A DNA stretch of 64,000 nt, from the NCBI GenBank assembly GCA_016794785.1, contig JAEUHC010000019.1, positions 1 to 64,000 on the forward strand, read 5' to 3'. Shown one piece after another: positions 17,540 through 26,308 of this stretch. The notes below the pieces were generated by a model. That model searched no databases, was not told the origin of the DNA, and worked only from the letters and a program-made list of their open reading frames with translations. The stretch is from Opitutaceae bacterium (GTDB taxonomy: Bacteria > Verrucomicrobiota > Verrucomicrobiia > Opitutales > Opitutaceae). The position numbers and the translations under genes were made by a program. Position 1 is the stretch's first letter, and each line of letters starts with the position of its first letter.

Positions 17540-17614
17540 CGGGAGCGAACGCTGCCCGCCGCGCGGGCGCTTGGCCAGCCGACGATGCGGTGGCGGGCGC
17601 GAAGCCGAGGGAGC

Positions 17615-17851
17615 CTACTTGAGCGCCGACAGCGGCGCTCCGAAGTTCAGGTGCAGGGGGGTGCCGCCGAGCAGGAGCGCGGGCACGGACTTCACGCCCG
17701 CGCGCTCCGCTTCGGCGACGCGCGCCTTGGCTTCGCCGAGATGCACGATCTCCAAGTCGTAGCGGGTGCGGTCGAGGGCGGTGGCGACCTGTTTCTCGGC
17801 ATCGAGGCAGACCGGGCAGCCGGCGTGATAGAAGACAGCTTTGGATTTCAT
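17615..17851 (-). CDS. Small thioredoxin/glutaredoxin-like protein with CPVC
   Basis: 78 residues: a beta-alpha-beta start with YHAGCPVC (C12, C15) and the cis-proline segment KSVPALLL, the minimal layout of a glutaredoxin-like thioredoxin fold. A disulphide oxidoreductase or redox relay role is likely. It is divergent from the HxlR regulator with ~120 bp between starts, which contain a direct repeat, so the regulator may control it. Confidence 0.8.
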   Translation of the reverse strand: MKSKAVFYHAGCPVCLDAEKQVATALDRTRYDLEIVHLGEAKARVAEAERAGVKSVPALLLGGTPLHLNFGAPLSALK

Positions 17852-17935
17852 TTTTATTTCGCTGAGGGTTTACGCGGCTTGGCAAACGCGCCGGCCGCAG
17901 CGACACTCTGCCGCATTATCACCCCGCCGCCCAGC

Positions 17936-17968
17936 GGGCACCTTTCGGTGGGATGGGCACTTTCCGGT
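17936..17968. promoter_or_regulatory. Direct repeat, possible HxlR operator
   Basis: Two 14-base copies, gggcacctttcggt (17936-17949) and gggcactttccggt (17955-17968), match at 12 of 14 positions with 19-base periodicity. They lie directly before the favoured ATG (17974) of the HxlR gene in the divergent intergenic region with the CPVC gene. A role as autoregulatory operator is inferred. Confidence 0.4.
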
Positions 17969-17973
17969 CTAAC

Positions 17974-18315
17974 ATGGCGAAACCCAGCATGAAAAAATCT
18001 CCCCCGCTCCCGCGCGTGCGCACCGATGGGGTGGCCGCGATGGTCGAGTCGATCGTGGGCTGCAAATGGTCGCTCATCGTGCTGCAGCTCGTGCGGCAGG
18101 GTGTGAACCGCCCGGGCGCGATGGAGCGCGCCGTGCCCGGCCTCACGGCCAAGGTGCTCAACGAGCGCCTGCGAAAAATGATCCGCTACGGTATTTTCGA
18201 GCGGAAGGTGTTTCCCGTCTCCCCGCCGCACGTGGAATACCGCTTCACGCCGTTCGGGCGGAAATTTCTCCGGCTGCTGCGCGGGATCGAGCGCTTGCAG
18301 GACGAGCTGGAGTGA
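17974..18315 (+). CDS. HxlR-family winged-helix transcriptional regulator
   Basis: 113 residues from ATG 17974 (an ATG at 17953 would run through the direct repeat). HxlR pattern: SIVGCKWSLIVLQLV, the recognition-helix part GLTAKVLNERLRKMIRYGIF, and the wing YRFTPFGRKFL. The usual GGKW motif is GCKW here, which places a Cys in helix 1. HxlR proteins such as YodB and HypR sense oxidants or electrophiles through cysteines, so a thiol-sensing role is plausible, especially beside a CPVC protein. Confidence 0.85.
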   Translation: MAKPSMKKSPPLPRVRTDGVAAMVESIVGCKWSLIVLQLVRQGVNRPGAMERAVPGLTAKVLNERLRKMIRYGIFERKVFPVSPPHVEYRFTPFGRKFLRLLRGIERLQDELE

Positions 18316-18329
18316 TCCTTGCGACCGCC

Positions 18330-20423
18330 TTACGGCACCTCGTAAACCTCGACGAGGGCCGTGCCGGTGGTGTTGCCGACGCCGGAGACTTGGACGGAGT
18401 AGTTGCCGGGGGCGAGGGTGACGAGGAGCGCGGCGTCGCGTGAGGCGGCCGGCAGTTCGAAAGCACCGACCGAGGTGAACGCCGCCGCGAGCGCGGTGCC
18501 TCCGCCCCAGTTGTCATTTTCGCCGATCTTGGCCGCGGCGGCGTTGAAGAGCACGAGCTGCGGATCGGCGACGACACCGGAGAGACCGAAGGCGGTCCCC
18601 AGCGTCGGGCCGACGGCGCGGATGAGCACAGTGCGTGAGGCGGTGCCGCCGATGACGAAGCCGGCGCTGAGGCTCGTGCCGATGTGCTTTATCACGGAGA
18701 CGTTGATCAGGCGCGGGGTCGCGGGATTCACGCTCGCGGCGGGGGTCGCATCATAAACCTCGGCGAGCACGGAGCCGGTGAGATTGCCGACGGGAGAGAC
18801 TTTCACGGAGTTGTCGCGCTGGGTGGTGCTGACGGCCAGGGCGGAGTCGCGGGAGGCGGCTCCGGTGAAGGCGAAGGCGCCGACGGCGGCCATGGCGTCG
18901 GCCACTGCGGCGCCGCCGCCCCAGTTGTCGTTTTCGAGGGTCTTGGTTGCGCCTGCGAAGAGTTCAATCTTGGGATCGGAGAGTGCATCGGTCACGCCTA
19001 GCAGAGAGAGCGAGGGCCCGGCCGCGCGGATGACGAGCGGCTTCGAGCCCGAGGTGCCGGTGCCCCCGACGACGTAGCCCATGGTGAACGAGTCCGCTGC
19101 GCCCGCCAGCGAGGTGAGGATCGAGAGATTGATCAGGCGGCCGGTGGTGCCGGGCGTGACCGCGAGCGAGGCGGGATTGCTGGTGACGCTCTCGCCGCCG
19201 CTGCTGACCCGCACAGTGTAGCTGCCCGCCTGGCCTGCCGTAGCCGAGGGAATCGTGTAGGTGGAGGCAGTCGCGCCGGCGATGGGAGCGTTGTTCAAGC
19301 GCCATTCATATTGCAGCGCCGCGCCCGTCGCGGTGACGGAAAACACCACGCTGCTGCCCGGCGGCACCGTCTGCGGCTGTGGGTGCGCGGTGATCGCGGG
19401 CGCGACGCTCACATCGAGCCGGAAGGCGGCGGTCCGTCCGCCCACGGTGCCGTAGCCGACGATTTGCCCTGCGTCGTTGATCGCGGTGGCCGACGTTAGG
19501 GAGGCAAAGCCGGAAGCCGCGAGGTTAGTCACGAGGGTGTTGAGATCGACGATCCCGGTGGCGGCGGTATAAATGAAAGCGCGGCCCACGGAGTTCTGGC
19601 CGACTACCGTGCCGGCGGAGTTAATACCCAGTGCCGCACTGCCCAACGCACCGGTGCCCGTGGGATCGATGTCGGTGACGGTGCCGCCGGAGTAGATCAC
19701 GGCGTGGAGAAACCGGTTGGTCGATTCGTTGGAAGAGCCGACGACGGTGCCGGCATTGTTCACGCCATAGCCGTAACTGTTGGAGCCACCGGGCAACGCC
19801 CCGAGGTCGGTCAGGGTGCCACCGGCGTAACGGAAGGCACGACGGTTGGCCGTCTCGGTGTAGCCGGCCACGATGCCGTTGCGGCTCATCGCTGTCGCGA
19901 TCGTGGTCGAGGGACCGAATGGAGTTACCGTGCCTGTCGATGAGCGGACGAACGCGCGCGGGAAGGCGTTGCCAGCGACCGTGCCGTCGTCCGCTATTCC
20001 GACGGCGGAGGTATTGGCACCCAAGTCGGTCACGACGCCGTTGCTCACAATGAAGCCGCGAGTCTCGGCACTGGGAAAACCGGTGTTGGTGCCGACGACG
20101 ACGCCCGAGGCGTTGATGCCGTTGGCTTCGTTGCGTTGAAGGTTCAGTGTCGGCAGGGCGGTGATGGCAGTGCCTGAAAAGATAAACGGCTTCGCGACCT
20201 GAAATGACGTGGCGTCAAACCCGACGATGGCACCGGAAGCGTTGATGGCGTTGGCCTGGGTGCTGGTGCCTCCGAGGTTGCCGAGGTTGGTGATGACGTA
20301 TCTCGTCTGGGCGGCCACGGGCAGCGCGAACAATAGTGCAAGAAGAGCAAGAGGGGCCGCTTGAACGCGGCCAGCAGAACGAGAGGATCTATGGGATGGC
20401 GCGCGTATTGGGGCGTTATTCAT
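18330..20423 (-). CDS. Secreted HAF-repeat, Ig-like and duplicated C-terminal module protein
   Basis: 697 residues from ATG 20423 (GAGGG about 8 bases upstream); signal peptide ends near VAAQ, residue ~38. Residues ~40-335 are HAF-type repeats (units such as ITNLGNLGGTSTQANAINASG, LGALPGGSNSYGYGVNNAG). Next is an immunoglobulin-like domain (PAITAHPQPQTVPPGSSV). The end is two copies of a ~125-residue beta-rich module, each with RLIN-S, VIRA-GP-L, and ENDNWGGG. Such modules recur in Opitutaceae extracellular proteins. An adhesive or surface role is inferred. Confidence 0.8.
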   Translation of the reverse strand: MNNAPIRAPSHRSSRSAGRVQAAPLALLALLFALPVAAQTRYVITNLGNLGGTSTQANAINASGAIVGFDATSFQVAKPFIFSGTAITALPTLNLQRNEANGINASGVVVGTNTGFPSAETRGFIVSNGVVTDLGANTSAVGIADDGTVAGNAFPRAFVRSSTGTVTPFGPSTTIATAMSRNGIVAGYTETANRRAFRYAGGTLTDLGALPGGSNSYGYGVNNAGTVVGSSNESTNRFLHAVIYSGGTVTDIDPTGTGALGSAALGINSAGTVVGQNSVGRAFIYTAATGIVDLNTLVTNLAASGFASLTSATAINDAGQIVGYGTVGGRTAAFRLDVSVAPAITAHPQPQTVPPGSSVVFSVTATGAALQYEWRLNNAPIAGATASTYTIPSATAGQAGSYTVRVSSGGESVTSNPASLAVTPGTTGRLINLSILTSLAGAADSFTMGYVVGGTGTSGSKPLVIRAAGPSLSLLGVTDALSDPKIELFAGATKTLENDNWGGGAAVADAMAAVGAFAFTGAASRDSALAVSTTQRDNSVKVSPVGNLTGSVLAEVYDATPAASVNPATPRLINVSVIKHIGTSLSAGFVIGGTASRTVLIRAVGPTLGTAFGLSGVVADPQLVLFNAAAAKIGENDNWGGGTALAAAFTSVGAFELPAASRDAALLVTLAPGNYSVQVSGVGNTTGTALVEVYEVP

Positions 20424-20543
20424 GGAGTTCGCCCTCGATAAACCCGTGCATGGGCTTTTGCCGCAAGTGCGATTGGGTCCGAATGCAGGGATTCGATACC
20501 TACTTTCGGCCCATCGAGCTTGAGAGGCCAACTGCGCCGCAGC

Positions 20544-21608
20544 TCAGAACAGTCCGCGATACACCACGCCGACGGCGGTGATCGGGCCGGTGTCGTCGAA
20601 GCCGTCGAGGGCGCGGTCGGCCTTCTTCATGATGGCCTGCGTGTCCCGGTAAAGCGTGTCGTCGTTCAGGAGTTTGCCGAGCGTGCCTTCGCCACGGGAA
20701 ATCTTGTCGGAGACGCTGCGGAGCGTGGCCACGGTGCTGCGGAGGTCGTCGCCGATCTTCTCGTCGAAGACGAGGGTGCCGATCGCGCCTTTGCCGGCCT
20801 TCACCTGATCGATGATCGACTGCGCGTTGGCGAGGAAGGTCTTGGCCTCGGTGGCGCCGGCCTTGATCTCGGCGAGGGTGGTGACGAGTTCGTCGTGCAG
20901 CTTGGGATCGGAGATGAGGCGGCCGAGGGTGCCTTCGCCTTTGTTCACCTTGTCGGTGATGGCCTGGAGGTTGGCCATGGTGGCGGAGAGCTTCTCGCGG
21001 TTCTCGGTCACGAGGGTGTCGATTTTCTGGAAGAGCCCGGGGCTTTTGCCGTCGCCCGACAGGGAGCCGCTGAGGCTGCCGAGGGCGGTCTCGATCTTCT
21101 GCCCGATGGAGCCGACCTGGGCCATGATGGAGTTGAGGTCCGGGGCGGAGCGGGTGCGGATTTCGCCGACGGGCTCGGGGGTGCGCTGGAGGAAGGGCAG
21201 GAGGCGCGAGATGAGACTCCGTGGCGCGCGGCGCAAACTTTCCGGCACGAGGTCGGGTGCGCCGGCGGTGCCGAGATCGATGCCGACGTAGTTGGTGCCG
21301 ATGAGGCCGGACAGGACGATGACGGCGGTGGCGTCGGCCTTGATGATGGCATCCGGGTCGATGCGGAGGAGGGCTTCGGCGCGGCGGTTGGCGAGGCGGG
21401 TGGACTTGACCTCGCCGATGCGCACGCCGGCCATGCGCACTTCGTCGCCCTCCTTGAGTTCCTTGAGCGACTCGAAACCGGCGACGAGGGTGTAGCCCTC
21501 GTCCTTGAGGACCTTGCCTCCGGTGAGCGTCTCGAAGGTCACCCAGATGAGCGCGAGGCCGAGTAGGAAGAATAGCCCGACACGGGCGGATTGCTGCGGG
21601 TTGTTCAT
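20544..21608 (-). CDS. mlaD: MCE-domain protein, MlaD-like
   Basis: 354 residues. One N-terminal transmembrane helix (~9-28, GLFFLLGLALIWVTFETL), then the MCE domain (~35-120, with VRMAGVRIGEV and GTNYVGIDLG), then a long helical region with three copies of a GEGTLG(K/R)L motif before VYRGLF. It is the periplasmic lipid-binding ring subunit of an Mla-type ABC lipid transporter. It starts 3 bases after the mlaF stop; last gene of the operon. Confidence 0.9.
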   Translation of the reverse strand: MNNPQQSARVGLFFLLGLALIWVTFETLTGGKVLKDEGYTLVAGFESLKELKEGDEVRMAGVRIGEVKSTRLANRRAEALLRIDPDAIIKADATAVIVLSGLIGTNYVGIDLGTAGAPDLVPESLRRAPRSLISRLLPFLQRTPEPVGEIRTRSAPDLNSIMAQVGSIGQKIETALGSLSGSLSGDGKSPGLFQKIDTLVTENREKLSATMANLQAITDKVNKGEGTLGRLISDPKLHDELVTTLAEIKAGATEAKTFLANAQSIIDQVKAGKGAIGTLVFDEKIGDDLRSTVATLRSVSDKISRGEGTLGKLLNDDTLYRDTQAIMKKADRALDGFDDTGPITAVGVVYRGLF

Positions 21609-21611
21609 GGC

Positions 21612-22421
21612 TTAGGTTTCCAGTTTCTTGAAACGGGGATTCTTGAGATCGATGCGCGGGCTGAGGAAGTCCGCGATGGCGGGATCCTTGGGCTTTTGGA
21701 GCTCGGCGACCGGGCCGAGGTGCGCGAGCTTGCCGCCCATCAAAATGCCCACGCGGTCCGCGATGCCAAGGGCGAGGTCGCGATCGTGGGAGACGACGAT
21801 GCTGGTTACGTGATACTGATCGCGGAGCGTGGCGATGATCTCGCTGATGGTGGCGCCCATCACGGGATCGAGTTCGCTGGTGGGCTCGTCGTAGAGCATG
21901 AGCTGGGGCTCCATCACGAGGGAGCGGGCGATCGCGACGCGCTTCCTCATGCCGCCGGAGAGATCGGAGGGGAACTTTTGCGCGGCCTGCTCCAGCGATA
22001 GGATTTGGAGGGCGCGCATGACTTTGTCCCGGATGCCGGCCTCGTTGGCGAGGCGGTGCTCGCGGAGGTAGAGCGCGAGGTTGTCGTAAACGGTGAGCGA
22101 GTTGAACAGCGCGCCGGCTTGGAACACGAGGGCCATGCGGACCTTTTCGCGGGTCTCGGGCGCAGCGGCGTCGAGGCCGTCGATAGTCACGGTGCCGGCG
22201 GTCGGGAGCTCGAGGCCGACGATGTGTTTCAGGAGCACGCTCTTGCCGGAGCCGCTGGGGCCCATGAGCACGAAGATCTCGCCGGGGGCGATATCGAGGC
22301 TGATGCCCTTGAGCACCTCGAATTTGCCGAAGCTCTTCGAGAGGTTCTCGACCTTCACGCCGACGGCGGAGGCAGCGGGCGCCACGGCGGGGATGGAATC
22401 GTCGTTGTCGGTGGGCGGCAT
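21612..22421 (-). CDS. mlaF: ABC transporter ATPase of the Mla/MCE system
   Basis: 269 residues. Walker A GPSGSGKS, Q-loop, the signature LSGGMRKRVAIAR and Walker B LMLYDEP followed by the D-loop and the switch His in VSHDR are all present. Family: MlaF-type ATPases power phospholipid transport between the membranes. A ~20-residue N-terminal Asp/Pro/Ala-rich extension precedes the domain. mlaE stops 3 bases upstream. Confidence 0.93.
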   Translation of the reverse strand: MPPTDNDDSIPAVAPAASAVGVKVENLSKSFGKFEVLKGISLDIAPGEIFVLMGPSGSGKSVLLKHIVGLELPTAGTVTIDGLDAAAPETREKVRMALVFQAGALFNSLTVYDNLALYLREHRLANEAGIRDKVMRALQILSLEQAAQKFPSDLSGGMRKRVAIARSLVMEPQLMLYDEPTSELDPVMGATISEIIATLRDQYHVTSIVVSHDRDLALGIADRVGILMGGKLAHLGPVAELQKPKDPAIADFLSPRIDLKNPRFKKLET

Positions 22422-22424
22422 GGA

Positions 22425-23177
22425 TCAGAGGAGGGCCTTGGTGACGAAGTAGTCGAGCACGAGGATCATGATCAGCGAGACGACGACAGCGCGCGTGACG
22501 GCGGCGCCGATCTCGCGGGGGCCGCCGCGCGTGCCGAGGCCGATGTGGCAGCAGACGAGCACGACGGTGAAGCCGAAGACCTCGGCCTTCACGAGGCCGT
22601 TGAGCACATCCTCGAACTTCATCGACTGCCGCAGCGCCGCGAAATACGCCGTGGGCTCGATGGCGATGAAGCTGGTGGTGCTGCAGATGATCGCGCCGCC
22701 GAACCAGCCGACGAGGTTGGCGATGATCGTGAGGACGGGCGCCATGAGCAGGACGGCCACGAGCCGCGGGAGCACCAGCATGCGCTCGGGCGGGATGTTC
22801 ATTGTCACGAGGGCATCGACCTCCTGGTAAACCTTCATCGAGGCGAGTTCGGCGGCGATGGCGGAGCCGACGCGGCCGGCGAGCAAAATCGCGACCATCA
22901 CGGGCCCGAGTTCACGCGCCATCGAGAGACCGACGAGCGAACCGATGAGCTGCTTGGCGCCGAAATTTTGCATGGAGTAGCCGGCCTGCAGCGCCAGCAC
23001 GCTGCCTATGAAGAAGCTGAGGATCGCGACGATGGGGAGCGTGGTGTAGCCGATGAGGTAGCACTGCTCGACCAGCCGGCCGAACTGCCGCGGGAGCGTC
23101 GGGAGGTGGCGCGCCGAGCGCAGCAGCAGCAGGATGGCGCCGCCGATGCCTTCAAGGATGCGGGTGAGTTGGTTCAT
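22425..23177 (-). CDS. mlaE: ABC permease of the Mla/MCE system
   Basis: 250 residues from ATG 23177. MlaE-type permease: hydrophobic segments ~35-60, ~130-170 and C-terminal ~185-245, with VGSAIAAELASMKVYQEVDAL, the conserved EL-SM(K/R)V-Q-EVDAL motif. The sequence TGACATG places this ATG one base after the stop of the upstream WPL-repeat gene, so the two are tightly coupled. Confidence 0.92.
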   Translation of the reverse strand: MNQLTRILEGIGGAILLLLRSARHLPTLPRQFGRLVEQCYLIGYTTLPIVAILSFFIGSVLALQAGYSMQNFGAKQLIGSLVGLSMARELGPVMVAILLAGRVGSAIAAELASMKVYQEVDALVTMNIPPERMLVLPRLVAVLLMAPVLTIIANLVGWFGGAIICSTTSFIAIEPTAYFAALRQSMKFEDVLNGLVKAEVFGFTVVLVCCHIGLGTRGGPREIGAAVTRAVVVSLIMILVLDYFVTKALL

Positions 23178-23178
23178 G

Positions 23179-24708
23179 TCAGCGGGGCGCGAGAGGAGAG
23201 GTCTCTGGTTTGGCGCGAAAATCAAACGCGAACATCCGCCAGCGGCCGTCGGCCTCGCGGCGCCAGCCGAGGAGCCCGCGGCCGATCGCGACGCGCTTTT
23301 CCGCGCCTTGGCGGGTGACGCCGAGCAGCGGCCCGAGGTGGAATTCACTGCGTTCCTCGGTTGCGCGCTTTTCCCAAGTGACGGCGTTCCAGAGGAGCGC
23401 GGTGCGTTGGTCGCCCGGCGCGCGCTGGTCGTGGCGGGCGAGGGAGAAGAACGGCGACCAGGCGAGGCGCACCTTCTCGTTGCCCGGGAAAAATACCTCG
23501 AGCGGGCTGGGGAACTGCCATTGGCGGCGGCCGGCGCCGTCATCCCAGGCGCTCACGAGCGGCCACACGTGGGTGAGGTTGGCCACCGGCGCGTCCGGCT
23601 TGCGACCGAGGCGCTGGGCTTCGTGCCAGTAGAGGAAGTAGAGAAACTGGGTGCGCTCGCGCGCGACGTCGCGGTCGCTCCAAGCCGCATGGCGCAGGAG
23701 AGGCCAGGCATACCAGTGCTTCTCGACGCCCTGCGACCGCGAGTGCGTGTAGAACGGCGCCCAGCGGTTGATCAGCTTGCCGTCACCACCGCGCGCTTGA
23801 ACAAAGAGAGGCCAGAGGTAGCGCGTCTCGCGGTAGGGCACCGGCTTCGTGCGGGTGGTGTAACCGAAAAACGGCCACAGGTAATCCTCGCTGATCAAGC
23901 CCGGCCCCGTGCTGCGTGCATAGAAAGGCAGGGCGCCGATGTCGTGGCGCGGGGGCGTGCCGGCCGGATCATCCGGAGTGGGTTGGCGCACCGAGTGGTA
24001 GCCCAGCGGCCACAGCCACGTTTGGAGCCGCGAGACGCCGGGGCGCTCCAACTGCGTGTAGAGCGGCCACACGCCCCAGCCTTGCGCCGCGCCTTTCGTG
24101 ACGCGCAAAAACGGCCACGGGAAATAACGCGTGGTCGCGCCGCGCCGGTCGTTTTCGACGTAGAGCGGAAACAGCACCCACGACAGGCGCTCGAAGGTGA
24201 GCTTGTTCTTCACCGTGCCCGCGATCGGGAAGAGCGCGCGGTAGTTCCGCTCCGGGTCGGCCGTGGTGCGCGAGAACCAGAATGGGAAAACCTCGAACTC
24301 CTCGTTTTCCTCAAACGTGCTGGTCGCCGCCGGTGCACCCGCATGGCGGCCCCAGCGGCGGATGAGTTCGAAGAAACTCCACTGAAAGGAGGTGCCATCG
24401 GTGCGGTAGCTTAAGAGCGGATAGAGCACGTAGCCGGCGCGCAGCTCGCCGCGGGCGTTGTCGAGCTGCACCCAGAAGGGCCGCAGGCCCCGGGCCGTGC
24501 CGCCGGCGGGTTCGTTTACTGGCTGGCTAAACACGAAAGGCCCGGCTCCGGCCCACGATGGCGCCGACCCCGGATTTTCCATGTAGCGCACGCTTGCCGG
24601 CCAGCGGTTGTCCTCCCGGTCCACCGGCTGCGCGTGCAGCGGCCCGGCGGCGACAGCGAGGGCGGTCACCGCGGCGGCGCGGATCAGTAGGGCAGGTGTG
24701 GTGGTCAT
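23179..24708 (-). CDS. Secreted WPL/FPL-repeat protein, first gene of the Mla operon
   Basis: 509 residues with a signal peptide (~1-26). The rest is ~15 degenerate repeats of 25-35 residues built around (F/W)P(L/F)(F/Y), e.g. FPFWFSR, FPLYVEN, WPLYTQL, LPFYARS, WPFFGYT, WPLFVQA, APFYTHS, WPLLRHA, SPFFSLA. Aromatic-rich alternation suggests beta-strands of a propeller or outer-membrane barrel. I do not recognise a named family. It is coupled to mlaE (1-base gap), so an outer-membrane or periplasmic partner of the MCE transporter is the simplest inference. Confidence 0.75.
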   Translation of the reverse strand: MTTTPALLIRAAAVTALAVAAGPLHAQPVDREDNRWPASVRYMENPGSAPSWAGAGPFVFSQPVNEPAGGTARGLRPFWVQLDNARGELRAGYVLYPLLSYRTDGTSFQWSFFELIRRWGRHAGAPAATSTFEENEEFEVFPFWFSRTTADPERNYRALFPIAGTVKNKLTFERLSWVLFPLYVENDRRGATTRYFPWPFLRVTKGAAQGWGVWPLYTQLERPGVSRLQTWLWPLGYHSVRQPTPDDPAGTPPRHDIGALPFYARSTGPGLISEDYLWPFFGYTTRTKPVPYRETRYLWPLFVQARGGDGKLINRWAPFYTHSRSQGVEKHWYAWPLLRHAAWSDRDVARERTQFLYFLYWHEAQRLGRKPDAPVANLTHVWPLVSAWDDGAGRRQWQFPSPLEVFFPGNEKVRLAWSPFFSLARHDQRAPGDQRTALLWNAVTWEKRATEERSEFHLGPLLGVTRQGAEKRVAIGRGLLGWRREADGRWRMFAFDFRAKPETSPLAPR

Positions 24709-24946
24709 TGGGCGGCACCGCGCGTGGTCAGCGCGCGGATCGGCAAAGGGTCAGGACAGTGTGGCGGAACTCCCGCGGTGCAAACGCTATGTTGCCAGCT
24801 TAGGAGTCGGGAATCCCGGGTTGGTTCCGTGGAGGGTTGGCGACTCGCATGTTGCGAGCCGGCCGGTTCCGGAGGGTGAGCGCGGGCGAAGCGCCTGGGC
24901 GATGTTCGCGTTTGCAAACCCTCGGGCGGGCTTTTGCGTCGGGCCC

Positions 24947-25507
24947 ATGCGTATCTCCGGCGGCGCGGCCCGCGGCATCACCCTCGTTGTCCCCAAGGGC
25001 GACTCTGTGCGGCCGGCGACCGATAGCATGAGGCAGGCGGTGTTTTCGAGCTTGGGCGCGCGGGTGGCGGGGGCGCGCTTCCTCGATTTGTTTGCTGGCA
25101 GCGGCGCCTATGGCCTTGAGGCGTTGAGCCGAGGTGCCGCGGGCGGGCTCTTCGTCGAGCAAAACGCCAAGGCCGTCGCCTGTGTGAAAAAAAACATCGA
25201 GGCTGTCTGCAAAAGCCTCGGTCGCGCCCCGACCGATCTCGCCGTCGTGCAGGCGGACGCGCGGAGCGTGCCAACCGCGGGGGCAACGCCCGACCTCGTC
25301 TTCATCGACCCGCCCTACGAGGTCATCGGGGAAGTGGCGCCGGGATTGTTTGAGAAACTCGCCGTCGCGCTCGCGCCGAAGCCCGACGCGATCGTGGTCT
25401 TCGAGCTCCCCGGCGAGATCGACCTCGCGCCGGCGGGTTGGAAGTTGCTCAAGCGCCTCGGCAAAGGCGCGCGCCAGCCCACGGTGGCATTTTTTGCGCG
25501 CGGGTAG
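24947..25507 (+). CDS. rsmD: 16S rRNA (guanine966-N2)-methyltransferase
   Basis: 186 residues from ATG 24947. RsmD pattern: RISGGAARG at the N-terminus, RPATDSMRQAVFSSLG, the SAM motif FLDLFAGSGAYGLEALSRGA, and the catalytic FIDPPYE. Modifies G966 of 16S rRNA. Divergent from the WPL/mla operon across a 238-bp region with no other gene. Confidence 0.93.
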   Translation: MRISGGAARGITLVVPKGDSVRPATDSMRQAVFSSLGARVAGARFLDLFAGSGAYGLEALSRGAAGGLFVEQNAKAVACVKKNIEAVCKSLGRAPTDLAVVQADARSVPTAGATPDLVFIDPPYEVIGEVAPGLFEKLAVALAPKPDAIVVFELPGEIDLAPAGWKLLKRLGKGARQPTVAFFARG

Positions 25508-25536
25508 GGCGGTCACTCCGCTGACCGCCAAAGCAC

Positions 25537-26271
25537 CTACATCAATCCGAGGCGCGCCCGCACAATGGCGAGGGCGGCGAGGCACGCGGTCTCGGTGCGC
25601 AGCACGCGTGCGCCCAAGTGCGCCAGCACGAAGCCTTGCGCGCGGAGAAAGTCCCGCTCCGCCGCCGACCAGCCGCGCTCCCCGCCGACGGCGAGCGTCA
25701 CATGCGCGCCTTGCGGCAGGACGGTCGCGCTGAGTGGCGCAGCGCCTTCGTAATTGTCCAGCGCCAGGCGAACCGAGCCGGCGGGGAGAGCGTCCAGGGC
25801 CGCGGTGAGCGACTGGCCGTGCGCCACGGTCGGCAGACGCGTGGTGAATGCCTGCTCCGCGCCCGCCAGCGCGTGCCGACGCCATTCGCCGGAAGACCAG
25901 AGCGAACTCGACGCATAGTTGGCATCGCCCTTTTCCGTGCGGACAAAATGCAGCGCGCCCGCGCCGAGGGTCGTCACATCGCGCAGGATGTCGCGGGCCG
26001 TCTGAGGCCGGGGCAGTCCCACCATGAGCGTGATCGGTTCAGGGGCCACAGGCGGGAAGAGGGCCTCAAATGAGAACGCGATCGCGTCGGCGCCGATGGC
26101 AGTGACCGTGCCCTTGCCCCGCGGGCCGTCGATCACGCCGGCGTCGAAGGTGTCACCGGGAGCGCGGCGCAGCACGTCGAGGAGATGCCGCGCGCGGCGA
26201 TCAGCGAGCGCCAGCGGCTGGCCGAGTTCGGCGATTTCGAAGAGGACGAGGTTCACGGGCGCGACAGTCAT
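25537..26271 (-). CDS. rsmE: 16S rRNA (uracil1498-N3)-methyltransferase
   Basis: 244 residues from ATG 26271. SPOUT fold of the RsmE type: N-terminal HLLDVLRRAPGD PUA-like region, middle MVGLPRPQTARDILRDVTTLGAG, and the knot motif VGGERGWSAAERDF, LGARVLRTETACLAAL. Methylates U1498. Convergent with rsmD, whose stop lies 30 bases away. Confidence 0.92.
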   Translation of the reverse strand: MTVAPVNLVLFEIAELGQPLALADRRARHLLDVLRRAPGDTFDAGVIDGPRGKGTVTAIGADAIAFSFEALFPPVAPEPITLMVGLPRPQTARDILRDVTTLGAGALHFVRTEKGDANYASSSLWSSGEWRRHALAGAEQAFTTRLPTVAHGQSLTAALDALPAGSVRLALDNYEGAAPLSATVLPQGAHVTLAVGGERGWSAAERDFLRAQGFVLAHLGARVLRTETACLAALAIVRARLGLM

Positions 26272-26308
26272 TGCGCGCGACCGCCCTCCGAGGCAACTTC
26301 CCGCGCGC

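Noticed and set aside
22005..23318. 437-codon plus-strand frame opposite mlaE/mlaF
   Set aside because: Composition (Glu/Asp/His/Gly/Ala-rich) is that of an antisense shadow.
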